Source: Eubacterium ventriosum
GTDB lineage: Bacteria; Bacillota; Clostridia; Lachnospirales; Lachnospiraceae
Reading direction: 5' to 3'
Length of the DNA stretch: 64,000 bases
Assembly: GCF_025150745.1 (NCBI RefSeq)
Contig: NZ_CP102282.1
Coordinates: 2,615,501 to 2,679,500 of the forward strand
Below the pieces are notes generated by a model. It saw nothing but the letters and a program-made list of their open reading frames with translations. It was not told the DNA's origin and did not search any database. Positions 37,771-46,946 of the stretch are shown here, in pieces (the stretch's first letter is position 1; every line of letters begins with the position of its first letter). The translations under genes and the position numbers were made by a program.

Positions 37771-38922
37771 ATGACAACAGACGAAAAAGCATTAAAGTTG
37801 CATGCTGATTTAAAAGGAAAATTAAGCACAGAAGCAAAATACCACGTTAAAACCCGTGAAGATTTATCATTAGCATATACTCCCGGTGTTGCAAAACCTT
37901 GTGTTGAAATTGCAAACAATCCTGAAGATGTTTACAAGTACACATGGAAAGGCAATACAGTTGCAGTTGTTTCAGACGGAAGCGCCGTTCTCGGTCTTGG
38001 GAATATCGGGGCAAAAGCTGCAATGCCTGTTATGGAAGGTAAAGCTGTTCTTTTTAAAGAATTTGGAAACGTTAACGCTGTTCCTATTTGTTTGGATACT
38101 CAGGATCCTGATGAAATAGTTGATACTGTTGTAAGAATATCTCCCGGATTTGGTGGAATTAATCTTGAAGATATTTCTGCTCCAAGATGTTTCGAAATCG
38201 AAAACAGACTTAAAGAGATTCTTGACATTCCTGTATTCCACGATGACCAGCATGGTACTGCAATCGTTGTTCTTGCAGGAATCATTAACGCTCTTAAAGT
38301 TGTTGGCAAAGAAAAAGAAAATTGTAAGGTTGTAGTGAATGGTGACGGTTCTGCCGGCATTGCCATTACAAAATTACTTCTTAAATATGGATTTAAAGAT
38401 GTTACTATTTGTGGTCTTTACGGAATCCTTTCAAAAGATATTAAAGACCTTAACTGGGCACAGAAGGAAATGGCTGAAGTTACAAACCTTTCAGGTCAAA
38501 ACGGTGTTTTGGCTGACGCAATGAAAAATGCTGATATTTTCATTGGTGTTTCTGCTCCTAACATTGTTTCAGAAGAAATGGTTGCTTCAATGAACAAAGA
38601 TGCAATCCTTTTCGCCATGGCTAATCCAACTCCTGAAATTATGCCTGACCTTGCTAAGAAAGCCGGTGCAAGAGTTGTTGGTACAGGACGTTCTGATTTT
38701 CCTAACCAGGTTAACAACGTAGTAGCCTTCCCCGGAATCTTCAAAGGTGCATTAGAAGGTCGTGCAAAACAGATTACAGAAGAAATGAAACTTGCTGCTG
38801 CACACGCAATTGCTTCTTTAGTTCCTGACAGCGAACTTAACGAAGACAATATCCTTCCTGAAGCATTCAACCCTGATGTTGCAGATGTTGTAAGCAAGGC
38901 TGTAAAAGATAACATCAAGTGA
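37771..38922 (+). CDS. Malic enzyme (NAD(P)-dependent, short form)
   Basis: 383 aa; decarboxylates malate to pyruvate and CO2 with reduction of NAD(P). Conserved blocks are [15 protein letters not shown] (with the catalytic Tyr), [33 protein letters not shown] (metal and malate site) and the Rossmann segment [17 protein letters not shown]. The short length without phosphotransacetylase tail is the Firmicute YtsJ-like type. GGAGG precedes the ATG. It is monocistronic with a terminator. Confidence 0.93.
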   Translation: MTTDEKALKLHADLKGKLSTEAKYHVKTREDLSLAYTPGVAKPCVEIANNPEDVYKYTWKGNTVAVVSDGSAVLGLGNIGAKAAMPVMEGKAVLFKEFGNVNAVPICLDTQDPDEIVDTVVRISPGFGGINLEDISAPRCFEIENRLKEILDIPVFHDDQHGTAIVVLAGIINALKVVGKEKENCKVVVNGDGSAGIAITKLLLKYGFKDVTICGLYGILSKDIKDLNWAQKEMAEVTNLSGQNGVLADAMKNADIFIGVSAPNIVSEEMVASMNKDAILFAMANPTPEIMPDLAKKAGARVVGTGRSDFPNQVNNVVAFPGIFKGALEGRAKQITEEMKLAAAHAIASLVPDSELNEDNILPEAFNPDVADVVSKAVKDNIK

Positions 38923-39030
38923 GATTAAAGTGTCAGATTGTGGGAGTGCGAAGCACGTAGCAATCCGAGTAATTAAGTTAATACTATTCAATAATATTCA
39001 GTTTCTATTAAACTTAGAATTTATGTATAA

Positions 39031-39090
39031 AAAAAACTGTGCTTTGGCGATATTTCCCATATTTGGAATTATTGTTTTGCACAGTTTTTT
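39031..39090 (+). terminator. Terminator of malic enzyme, left flank of array 2
   Basis: Perfect 12-bp stem AAAAAACTGTGC with GCACAGTTTTTT around a 36-base loop. Its loop (CTTTGGCGAT, TTTCCCATAT) is clearly related to that of the hairpin at 39921-39990, so array 2 lies between two copies of one terminator sequence in the same orientation. Confidence 0.8.
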
Positions 39091-39114
39091 ATTCTTATTG
39101 CTGTTCCGGTAGTC

Positions 39115-39510
39115 ATTACGTGTCATATCGCCAAAATACTACCTCACACGTAATTTTTTGAATTATTCTTCTATTTTCGCTACCGATTACGTGTCATATA
39201 GCCGAAATGCTATCTCACACGTAATTTTTTGAATTATTCTTCTATTTTCGCTACCGATTACGTGTCATATAGCCGAAATGCTATCTCACACGTAATTTTT
39301 TGAATTATTCTTCTATTTTCGCTACCGATTACGTGTCGTATAACCGAAACGCTATACCACACGTAATTTATTGAAACTTATCTTGTACTTTCGGCTGAAT
39401 TTACGTGTCGTATAACCGAAACGCTATACCACACGTAATTTATTGAAACTTATCTTGTACTTTCGGCTGAATTTACGTGTCGTATAACCGAAACGCTATC
39501 TCACACGTAA
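39115..39510 (+). repeat. Array 2, type A part: six 71-72 bp hairpin units
   Basis: TTACGTGT begins at 39116, 39187, 39258, 39329, 39401 and 39473. Each is paired with ACACGTAA about 30 bases later, and an inner stem ATAGC with GCTAT is retained. The loop and linker differ between the first four and last two units but keep length. Units such as that at 39401 match the minus-strand reading of array 1 over the whole length, including ACACGTAATTTATTGAAA. Confidence 0.9.
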
Positions 39511-39522
39511 CTTCTTGAAGCC

Positions 39523-39779
39523 ATTACGGATTATACAGTATTTCACTCTCCAGAATCCGTAATATCTTCCAGAATAACCAGCTTTATTCTATGAATTACG
39601 GAACATACAATATTTTTATTCCCATATTCCGTAATCACACATAAAATAACAGCTTTTCTACTATGAATTACGAAACATACAATATTTTTATTCCCATATT
39701 CCGTAATCACACACGAAATCACACTTTTTCTTCTATGAATTACGGAACGTGCAACTTTTTCATTCCCATATTCCGTAAT
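39523..39779. repeat. Array 2, type B part: four 72-bp hairpin units
   Basis: Units begin at 39523, 39595, 39667 and 39739, exactly 72 bp apart. The stem is ATTACGGAA with TTCCGTAAT, replacing the ATTACGTGT with ACACGTAAT stem of type A while leaving outer ATTACG/CGTAAT and the spacing unchanged. The third unit has one mismatch (ATTACGAAA). Because 72 is a multiple of three, an 87-codon minus-strand frame stays open with a 24-residue repeat; I regard it as incidental. 39780-39920 is plain AT-rich sequence. Confidence 0.88.
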
Positions 39780-39920
39780 CATTACAAAATAAACAATTAT
39801 ACTCATCCCCGAAGCACCTTTGCCCGAAGCAAAGAGTATACCTGACCCAAAGCATGAACGCTCCCATATTTTTTACTCAGAGCAAAAAATCTCAAAACTT
39901 TCTCCCCTATCCAAAGCACT

Positions 39921-39990
39921 ATATAAAAAGAACTGTGCTTTAGCAATCTTTCCTATATGAAATCATTGCCTCGCACAGTTCTTTTTATAT
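39921..39990 (-). terminator. Terminator of the lon-engB-DUF4364 transcript, right flank of array 2
   Basis: Perfect 18-bp stem, ATATAAAAAGAACTGTGC with its complement at 39973-39990, 15 bp after the DUF4364 stop. It works on either strand and is homologous to the hairpin at 39031-39090. Confidence 0.85.
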
Positions 39991-40004
39991 ATCACGTATT
40001 CTTT

Positions 40005-40529
40005 TTAATTAGTTAACTTATCAATTACATACTGATAAATTTCCTGACTACAGTCCTTGTCCTCCCATGTGGCGCACATCTTTGATGCTGTTTCTTTGTC
40101 AGGTGTTGCTACGTTTACTTCAATAAGGGTGCTGTCCCCTTCTTTAACCTGACAGTGAACCACATAGTCGCCGTTAGATGCTCTGTAATAATCCGACACT
40201 GTTCCCACTTCATTTCTAAGCTCGTACTTATTATTCATAAGGAACATATCCACGTCATCCACTATTGGATTGGGAATCTTGTTCTCGAAGAATTTAAGAC
40301 TTTCTCTTCCTTCTGAAGTTAAATGATAATATGAAGTATTTCTATTAACATTTAAGAAAACAAATCCATCCTCTATTAACTCACTTAACGATTTTTGAAC
40401 AGTAAAGTAATTAGTGTATTCGTTTTCTAAGAAAAACTGTGAAATCTGAGAGTTAGTAAGTGGAAATTCAACTTTATTTAACATATGCATAATTATTAAT
40501 TTGTATAATGTTTCAGCTTCAAGTGCCAT
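40005..40529 (-). CDS. DUF4364 family protein (winged-helix-like)
   Basis: 174 aa with a PadR/MarR-like N-terminal DNA-binding arrangement (LTNSQISQFFLENEYTNYFTVQKSLSELIEDGFV, split helices then wing). The C-terminal domain is typical of DUF4364 in clostridia. It may be a transcription regulator; ligand and targets are unknown. GGAGG precedes the ATG. It follows engB by two bases and is the last gene of the tig-to-engB gene cluster. Confidence 0.8.
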   Translation of the reverse strand: MALEAETLYKLIIMHMLNKVEFPLTNSQISQFFLENEYTNYFTVQKSLSELIEDGFVFLNVNRNTSYYHLTSEGRESLKFFENKIPNPIVDDVDMFLMNNKYELRNEVGTVSDYYRASNGDYVVHCQVKEGDSTLIEVNVATPDKETASKMCATWEDKDCSQEIYQYVIDKLTN

Positions 40530-40531
40530 TT

Positions 40532-41119
40532 TTATTCCTCCACTATTTCTTCTATAAGATCTAGTATTTCATCTTTTCCCTGTTTAGTCAATGCTGAAAA
40601 TGTAAGTACTTTAGTTCCCGGTACAACATTTAATTCCGTCTTAATCATTTTTATGTGCTTCTGCAACTGGCTTCTCTTAATCTTGTCAGCTTTTGTGGCA
40701 ATAATAATAGGTTCATAACCATTTGCCAAAATCCACTGATACATATTTACATCGTTAGCTGATGGCTCGTGTCTAATGTCAATTAGTAAGAAAACAGCTT
40801 TCAAAACCTGAGATTCGTGAAGATATCTTTCAATCATTTTTCCCCACTGTTCCTTAACTTTTAAAGACACATTTGCGTATCCGTATCCCGGCAAATCCAC
40901 AAAATATAATTCTTTATTTACATTATAAAAATTTATAGTCTGAGTCTTTCCCGGCTGTGATGACGTTCTTGCCAATGCCTTTCTGTTCACTAATCCGTTA
41001 ATTAATGATGACTTTCCAACATTAGATTTTCCTGCAAAAGCTATTTCACATAGTTGATTATCCGGTAATTTACTTGTAATACCACAGACTGTTTCAAGTT
41101 CTACATTTTTTATTATCAT
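40532..41119 (-). CDS. engB: Ribosome biogenesis GTPase EngB/YsxC
   Basis: 195 aa TrmE-Era-class GTPase needed for assembly of the large ribosomal subunit. G1 is GKSNVGKSSLING, G3 is DLPGYGY, G4 is TKADK and G5 is SALTKQG. Its ATG overlaps the lon stop (ATGA), and the ribosome site AGGAG lies in the last lon codons. The lon-engB pair is common in Firmicutes. Confidence 0.96.
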   Translation of the reverse strand: MIIKNVELETVCGITSKLPDNQLCEIAFAGKSNVGKSSLINGLVNRKALARTSSQPGKTQTINFYNVNKELYFVDLPGYGYANVSLKVKEQWGKMIERYLHESQVLKAVFLLIDIRHEPSANDVNMYQWILANGYEPIIIATKADKIKRSQLQKHIKMIKTELNVVPGTKVLTFSALTKQGKDEILDLIEEIVEE

Positions 41120-43443
41120 TTTTGCTCCTGTTCTACCAGTGCATTTTCAAGCACCTGTTCCATTTTTTCTACAAAAACTATTTCTAATCCATCTGTAATC
41201 TCTTTTGATATTTCTTCCACATCAGGCTTATTCTTTTTAGGGACCAAAACCATCTTTATGCCTGCATTCTTAGCTGCCAAAAGTTTCTCTTTTAATCCTC
41301 CAATCGGCATAACATTACCACGAAGATTAATTTCACCTGTCATTGCCACTGCGCATTTTACAGGTATCTTTGCCACAGCTGAAAGAATTGCCGTTGCCAT
41401 AGTAATGCCCGCCGATGGTCCATCCTTTGGTACCGCTCCTTCAGGTACATGGATATGAATATCATTTTCTTCAAAAAATTTCTTGTCTACACCGTAGTCT
41501 GCAACAATACTTCTTACAAAGCTTAATGCAATATGGGCCGATTCCTTCATTACGTCACCTAACTGACCTGTTAACTTAAGAACACCTTTACCCGGCATTG
41601 TATTAACTTCAATCTGAAGAGTTGTTCCGCCAACTGCAGTCCATGCCAAACCTCTTACGATTCCAATATCGTCCTTCTCATTTGCCATATCAGCTTCATA
41701 CTTTTTACGACCAAGGTATTTTTCAATATTCTTTGATGTAACCTTTAAATGTTTCTTTTCTTTCTGAACTATATTTCTTGCTGCCTTACGACAAATCTCT
41801 GAAATCTCTCTTTCAAGTTGTCTTACTCCGGCTTCTCTTGTATAATTCTGAATTACTGTCTTAATTGCTTCATCAGTAATATTTAACTGACTTTTCTTAA
41901 GACCGTTTTTCGCATATTCCTTAGCTATTAAATGTTCCTTTGCAATATGGAATTTCTCGTTTTCAGTATATCCCTCAATTGGAATAATTTCCATTCTGTC
42001 AAGCAAAGGTCCCGGAATTGTATTAATATCATTTGCCGTAGCAATAAAAAGAACCTTTGACAAATCAATTGGTACTTCTATGTAATTATCCCTAAACTTG
42101 TAATTCTGCTCAGAATCCATTACTTCAAGCAATGCTGAAGAAGGATCACCGTGAACACCTCTTCCAAGCTTATCTATTTCATCAAATAACATTAAAGGAT
42201 TATTTGTTCCTGCCTGCTTAAGACCTGTTGCAATTCTTCCCGGCATGGCACCAACATAAGTCTTTCTGTGACCTCTGATTTCTGATTCATCATCCACCCC
42301 ACCAAGACTTATTCTTACATATTTTTTATTTAACGCCTCTGCAACTGATTTTGCAATAGATGTTTTACCTGTACCCGGAGGTCCGATTAAACAAATAATC
42401 GGGCTGTCACCCTTTGCACCTGTCAAAACCCTAACTGCCAAAAATTCCAAAATTCTATCCTTAACCTTTTTAAGTCCATAATGGTCTCTGTCAAGAATAT
42501 CCTGAGCATTCTGCAAGTCCGGATTTTCCTCAGTTGTATTGTTCCAAGGCATTTCAAGCATTGTGTCAATGTAAGTTCTTAACACATTAGCCTCTGCCGC
42601 ATTTCCCATTGTGCCTTTATATCTTGAAAGTTCCTTTAAAAGCTGTTCCTTTACTTCTTTGTCAGCATTTAAACTATGTATTTTCTCTTCAAGCTCCTCG
42701 GCTTCTGACATAAAATCGTCACCAAGTTCCTCTCTGATAACCTGCATCTGTTCTCTCAAAATATGTTCACGCTGGTTCTTGTCAAGTCGCTGTTTAACCT
42801 TATCAATAATTCCTGTTCTAATAAGAGCAATCTCGTTTTCTTCCTTAAGGAAAGAAATAATCGTTCCAAACTGGCTTACAACATCATCTTCTTCCAAAAA
42901 TGTCTGCTTAAGCTGGTACTTTACTCTAACTCTCATAAGAAGCTGTCTCATTAAGTTTTTAAGACTGCTCATATGCATTAAACTTCTTAGTGCATTTGCA
43001 CTTAATTCGTGAGTTATATCATTATAATCTCTTATTGTGTCCTTAAGTTCTCTGACAAAGGCCTCTTCTTCGATTTCTGACAAGTTGTTTTCTTTCTCTT
43101 CAAGTAAATCAATTTTTCCCTGAAAATAACCCTCTTCAAAATTAAATGCCAAAATCTGACCTTTTGATTTGGCTTCTACCATTACTCTTACAATATTGTC
43201 CGGAAGCTTATTTAACTGCTTAATTACAACAACTGTACCAATATTATATATGCCGTCAAAACCCGGTGTTTCTTCCACCGGGTTTTTTTGTGTAACAACA
43301 AATAAGTTCTTTCCAGCCAACATGGCAGTTTCAGCCGCCTTAATTGATGACTTTCTGCTAATGTCAAAATGAACGGTAGTTCCCGGTAATACTGTCAATC
43401 CACGAAGTGGTATTACAGGAAGTTTTAATATATTTTCTGACAT
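41116..43443 (-). CDS. lon: ATP-dependent protease Lon
   Basis: 775 aa. The N-terminal substrate-binding domain (LPVIPLRGLTVLPGTTVHFD) is followed by AAA+ ATPase with Walker A GPPGTGKTSIAK and Walker B LMLFDEID. The C-terminal serine protease has VPKDGPSAGITMA with Ser677 and the partner Lys in GGLKEKLLAA. It degrades misfolded and regulatory proteins in the cytoplasm. Full length, no oddities. It follows clpX by 13 bp. Confidence 0.97.
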   Translation of the reverse strand: MSENILKLPVIPLRGLTVLPGTTVHFDISRKSSIKAAETAMLAGKNLFVVTQKNPVEETPGFDGIYNIGTVVVIKQLNKLPDNIVRVMVEAKSKGQILAFNFEEGYFQGKIDLLEEKENNLSEIEEEAFVRELKDTIRDYNDITHELSANALRSLMHMSSLKNLMRQLLMRVRVKYQLKQTFLEEDDVVSQFGTIISFLKEENEIALIRTGIIDKVKQRLDKNQREHILREQMQVIREELGDDFMSEAEELEEKIHSLNADKEVKEQLLKELSRYKGTMGNAAEANVLRTYIDTMLEMPWNNTTEENPDLQNAQDILDRDHYGLKKVKDRILEFLAVRVLTGAKGDSPIICLIGPPGTGKTSIAKSVAEALNKKYVRISLGGVDDESEIRGHRKTYVGAMPGRIATGLKQAGTNNPLMLFDEIDKLGRGVHGDPSSALLEVMDSEQNYKFRDNYIEVPIDLSKVLFIATANDINTIPGPLLDRMEIIPIEGYTENEKFHIAKEHLIAKEYAKNGLKKSQLNITDEAIKTVIQNYTREAGVRQLEREISEICRKAARNIVQKEKKHLKVTSKNIEKYLGRKKYEADMANEKDDIGIVRGLAWTAVGGTTLQIEVNTMPGKGVLKLTGQLGDVMKESAHIALSFVRSIVADYGVDKKFFEENDIHIHVPEGAVPKDGPSAGITMATAILSAVAKIPVKCAVAMTGEINLRGNVMPIGGLKEKLLAAKNAGIKMVLVPKKNKPDVEEISKEITDGLEIVFVEKMEQVLENALVEQEQK

Positions 43444-43456
43444 GTATACTCCTTAA

Positions 43457-44737
43457 TTATGCTGTCTTGTCTTTATTTTTCTTAGCTTTCTTCTTGCCAA
43501 TTACTGAATTATATACTAATTCAGGATCTGCAAGTCCGTTAATAACATCTTCATTAACAATACATTCCTTAATTGTCTCATCTGAAGGTGTTTCGTACAT
43601 AATATCCATAACTGCATTTTCAAGTATGGCTCTAAGACCTCTGGCACCTGTTTTTCTTTCTACTGCTTTCTTTGCAATAGTATTAATTGCCTCGTCTGTA
43701 AACTTAAGTTCCACACCATCTAATTCAAACAACTTCTTGTACTGTTTAATTAATGCATTCTTTGGCTCTGTTAAAATTCTTTCCAATGCTTTTTCATCAA
43801 GGAAATCAAGTGAAACAGTTACAGGAACTCTACCTATAAATTCAGGAATCAAACCAAACTTAGTAAGATCCTCAGGCATAACCTGCTTAAATAATTCATC
43901 TTCACTCTTGTCTGTTTTCTCTATAATCTGAGAATTAAATCCAATTGAACCCTTATCCAATCTACGTTCAATAATCTTTCCAAGACCATCAAAAGCACCA
44001 CCGCATATAAACAAAATATTAGTTGTATCAATAGGAATAAGTTCCTGCTGAGGATGTTTTCTTCCTCCCTGAGGTGGAACACTTGCTTCTGTTCCTTCTA
44101 ATATTTTAAGTAATGCCTGCTGTACGCCTTCACCTGAAACGTCTCTTGTAATAGACACATTCTCAGATTTTTTAGTAATCTTGTCAATTTCATCAATATA
44201 AATAATTCCATGCTGCGCTCTTTCAATATCATAGTCAGCAGCCTGAATAAGTTTTAACAAAATGTTTTCAACGTCTTCACCTACATATCCTGCCTCTGTT
44301 AATGTTGTAGCATCCGCAATTGCAAAAGGTACATTTAAGATTTTTGCCAATGTCTGTGCAAGATAAGTCTTACCTGAACCTGTAGGTCCTAATAACAAAA
44401 TATTAGATTTCTGTAATTCAACATCTAAATCTTTTCCTGCCAAAACTCTCTTATAATGATTATACACTGCTACCGAAAGTACCTTCTTTGCAGCATCCTG
44501 ACCAATAACATACTGATCCAAAAACTCTTTAATTTCCTTTGGCTTAAGTAAATTAATCTCTTCTTCTGCTACATTGTTTCTGTCGCCATAAACTTCTTCT
44601 TCAATAATTCCTGCGCATATTTCAACACACTCATCACAAATAAAAGCTCCATCAGGACCGGCAATCAGTCTTCTTACCTGGTCTTCTGTCTTTCCACAAA
44701 AAGAACAGCTAAACTTTTCTTTATTAATATTTGCCAT
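43457..44737 (-). CDS. clpX: ClpX, ATPase subunit of ClpXP
   Basis: 426 aa AAA+ unfoldase. The N-terminal zinc-binding domain has [20 protein letters not shown] and ICDECVEIC. Walker A is [13 protein letters not shown], Walker B is IIYIDEIDK, and the ClpP-contact loop lies in the usual place (GFNSQ). It feeds unfolded proteins to ClpP. A weak hairpin lies between clpP and clpX. Confidence 0.97.
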   Translation of the reverse strand: MANINKEKFSCSFCGKTEDQVRRLIAGPDGAFICDECVEICAGIIEEEVYGDRNNVAEEEINLLKPKEIKEFLDQYVIGQDAAKKVLSVAVYNHYKRVLAGKDLDVELQKSNILLLGPTGSGKTYLAQTLAKILNVPFAIADATTLTEAGYVGEDVENILLKLIQAADYDIERAQHGIIYIDEIDKITKKSENVSITRDVSGEGVQQALLKILEGTEASVPPQGGRKHPQQELIPIDTTNILFICGGAFDGLGKIIERRLDKGSIGFNSQIIEKTDKSEDELFKQVMPEDLTKFGLIPEFIGRVPVTVSLDFLDEKALERILTEPKNALIKQYKKLFELDGVELKFTDEAINTIAKKAVERKTGARGLRAILENAVMDIMYETPSDETIKECIVNEDVINGLADPELVYNSVIGKKKAKKNKDKTA

Positions 44738-44811
44738 AAATACCCCTTAACTTTTTATATAAAATTATTTAATAAAAAACATTTCTTTGATTTTTATTAA
44801 ATAAAAGGACA

Positions 44812-44839
44812 ATAAGACACCACAAATGCGGTGCCTTAT
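44812..44839 (-). terminator. Weak hairpin between clpP and clpX
   Basis: ATAAGnCACC pairs with GGTGnCTTAT, with an interrupted T-rich stretch after it on the minus strand. It may attenuate read-through from clpP into clpX and does not need to be a full stop. Confidence 0.5.
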
Positions 44840-44855
44840 CTTCCGGAAAATTATT

Positions 44856-45437
44856 TTATCTGTCCTTAATTACTTCGTCAATTAATCCATATTCCTTTGC
44901 TTCATCTGCTGATAACCAGTTATCTCTGTCAGTGTCTTTTTCTACTTCCTCAACCGGTTTTCCTGCATTATCTGCAAGAATCTGATTTAATTTCTTCTTT
45001 GTCTTTAAGATGTGCTCTGCTGCAATCTGAATTTCAGTTGCCTGTCCCTGAGCGCCACCTAATGGCTGATGAATCATAACTTCTGCATTAGGTAATGCGT
45101 ATCTTTTTCCTTTTGCACCGCTTGATAAAAGGAATGCACCCATGCTGGCAGCCATTCCGATACAAGTTGTTGACACATCACACTTTACATAGTTCATTGT
45201 ATCATAAATTGCCATACCTGCTGTAACTGATCCTCCAGGGCTGTTGATATACATATGTATATCCTTTCCCGGATCCTCAGATTCAAGGAATAACAACTGT
45301 GCTACAACTGTACTTGCAACTGCATCATTAATCTCTTCACCTAAAAATATAATTCTGTCTTTTAATAATCTTGAATAAATGTCGTATGAACGTTCTCCTC
45401 TTGAATTCTGTTCAATGACATAAGGTACTAATGCCAT
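44856..45437 (-). CDS. clpP: ClpP, proteolytic subunit
   Basis: 193 aa serine protease forming a double heptamer. The catalytic Ser98 is in [11 protein letters not shown] and His123 in [11 protein letters not shown]; the Asp lies near residue 172 ([14 protein letters not shown]). The ATG at 45437 has AGGAGG eight bases upstream; an upstream in-frame TTG is less likely. It follows tig by 28 bp. Confidence 0.97.
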   Translation of the reverse strand: MALVPYVIEQNSRGERSYDIYSRLLKDRIIFLGEEINDAVASTVVAQLLFLESEDPGKDIHMYINSPGGSVTAGMAIYDTMNYVKCDVSTTCIGMAASMGAFLLSSGAKGKRYALPNAEVMIHQPLGGAQGQATEIQIAAEHILKTKKKLNQILADNAGKPVEEVEKDTDRDNWLSADEAKEYGLIDEVIKDR

Positions 45438-45465
45438 ATTCAATACCTCCTAATATAACTTAAAA

Positions 45466-46746
45466 CTATTTTGCTTTAGAAGTTACAAACTTAGCAGCCT
45501 TTTTTAAGCAAATGTCATTTCTAAGGTTCTTCTTATCATCGTCTGACAATAAATCAGCAACCTTTTCTTTTTCCATCTGATATCTTGTAGCCATATCTTC
45601 TAATTCTTTTTCGAATTCTTCATCTGTAGCTTCAATCTTTTCAGCCTTAACTACTTCTTCAAGAACTAAGCTTGATTCGATTCTAGCCTTAGCCTGTGGC
45701 TTAACCTGTTCTAATAACTGTTCTACAGTTGAACCTGTAAACTGCATATACTGGTCAAATGAAATACCCTGCATAGCAATGTTCTGAGCAAATTCTTCAA
45801 CCATCTGCTGAGCCTGTGCTTCGATCATCTTTTCAGGAATGTCCATTTCTGAATTCTTAACGATTTCTTCGATTACTTTGCTTTCTTTTTCTGCTGCTGC
45901 AGCTTCCTTCTTCTTAGCTACAAGACCTTTCTTAATGTCAGCCTTGTATTCAGCTAATGTATCAAATTCTGAAACTTCCTGAGCAAATTCATCATCTACC
46001 TTTGGATATTCCTTAACTTTGATTTCCTTAATTGTTACTTTGAACATTGCTGGCTTTCCTGCAAGTTCTTTTGCCTGATATTCTTCAGGGAATGTAACGT
46101 TAACTTCAACTTCTTCTCCAACCTTCTTACCAACAAGCTGGTCTTCAAATGTATCAATAAATGAATGTGATCCAATTGTTAATGGATAATCTTCTCCCTT
46201 TCCACCTTCAAATGCAACACCATCTACGAAACCTTCGAAATCGATAGTTGCCTGATCACCTTCTTCAATAGCCTTATCATCTGCTGCTACAAGTCTTGCA
46301 TTCTGTTCTTTAATCTTATCAAGTTCTGCGTTAACTTCTTTAGCTGTTACTTTTGTATCTGCCTTTTCAACCTTGATTCCTTTATATTCGCCAAGCTTAA
46401 CTTCAGGCTTTAATGTTACTTCTGCTTCAAAAACAAATGGTTTGCCTTTTTCAATCTGTGTAACACTGATTTCAGGACGAGCAACGATTTCTAATTCACT
46501 TTCAGCTGCTGCATTAGCATAAGCTTCCGGAATTAAGTCATTTGCTGCTTCTTCGTAAAATACGCCTGCACCATACATCTTTTCGATCATAGCATAAGGA
46601 ACTTTACCTTTTCTGAATCCAGGAACATTAAATTTGTTCTTGTTCTTCTGGTAAGCTTTCTGAATAGCCTTATCTAATTCTTCAGCTGGTACTTCAATTG
46701 TAAGCTTTGCTGTGTTATTTTCTAACTTTTCTACCTGTAAACTCAT
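45466..46746 (-). CDS. tig: Trigger factor chaperone
   Basis: 426 aa ribosome-associated chaperone with peptidyl-prolyl isomerase activity. The ribosome-binding signature is NVPGFRKGKVPYAMIEKMYG at residues 40-59. The FKBP-like domain is about 155-245 (ATIDFEGFVDGVAFEGGKG), and the C-terminal arms follow. AAGGAGG precedes the ATG. First gene of tig-clpP-clpX-lon-engB. Confidence 0.97.
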   Translation of the reverse strand: MSLQVEKLENNTAKLTIEVPAEELDKAIQKAYQKNKNKFNVPGFRKGKVPYAMIEKMYGAGVFYEEAANDLIPEAYANAAAESELEIVARPEISVTQIEKGKPFVFEAEVTLKPEVKLGEYKGIKVEKADTKVTAKEVNAELDKIKEQNARLVAADDKAIEEGDQATIDFEGFVDGVAFEGGKGEDYPLTIGSHSFIDTFEDQLVGKKVGEEVEVNVTFPEEYQAKELAGKPAMFKVTIKEIKVKEYPKVDDEFAQEVSEFDTLAEYKADIKKGLVAKKKEAAAAEKESKVIEEIVKNSEMDIPEKMIEAQAQQMVEEFAQNIAMQGISFDQYMQFTGSTVEQLLEQVKPQAKARIESSLVLEEVVKAEKIEATDEEFEKELEDMATRYQMEKEKVADLLSDDDKKNLRNDICLKKAAKFVTSKAK

Positions 46747-46849
46747 TCTAATATTTCCTCCTTAATATACAAACGGGTCTGAGTTAAGCCCATTTAATTC
46801 ACTCTGCTTTGTACGTCAGGGCATAGTACCCCCTATGACGCAGTAAATA

Positions 46850-46878
46850 ATTATAGCACGAATAATTTATATTGTCAC
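46850..46878 (-). promoter_or_regulatory. tig promoter at the prophage boundary
   Basis: Minus-strand GTGACA (46873-46878), a 17-bp spacer and TATAAT (46850-46855), about 100 bp upstream of tig. The leader contains a hairpin (CGTCA with TGACG, 46814-46840). The -35 box lies inside a 15-bp motif repeated in the prophage end, so it may be supplied by the inserted element. Confidence 0.65.
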
Positions 46879-46925
46879 TATTTTTCTTAAAACTATTTTA
46901 CTCCTATATTTTGTCAATAGTTTTG
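46872..46925. repeat. Repeated motif at the putative prophage left end
   Basis: TTGTCACTATTTTTC at 46872 and TTGTCAATAGTTTTG at 46911 are imperfect direct repeats (12 of 15). AAAACTATT (46889-46897) and AATAGTTTT (46916-46924) form an inverted pair. They fill the short gap between the tig promoter and the transposase stop. Multiple related motifs at one end are what a transposase that binds element ends would need; this is inference. Confidence 0.4.
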
Positions 46926-46946
46926 CGACAAGTTTTTTATTCTTTT

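Noticed and set aside
39543-39806. An 87-codon minus-strand frame with a 24-residue repeat (ITEYGNKNIVCFVIH)
   Set aside because: It arises because the type-B hairpin unit is 72 bp. No ribosome site, and the same family with 71-bp units shifts frame, so coding is not conserved.
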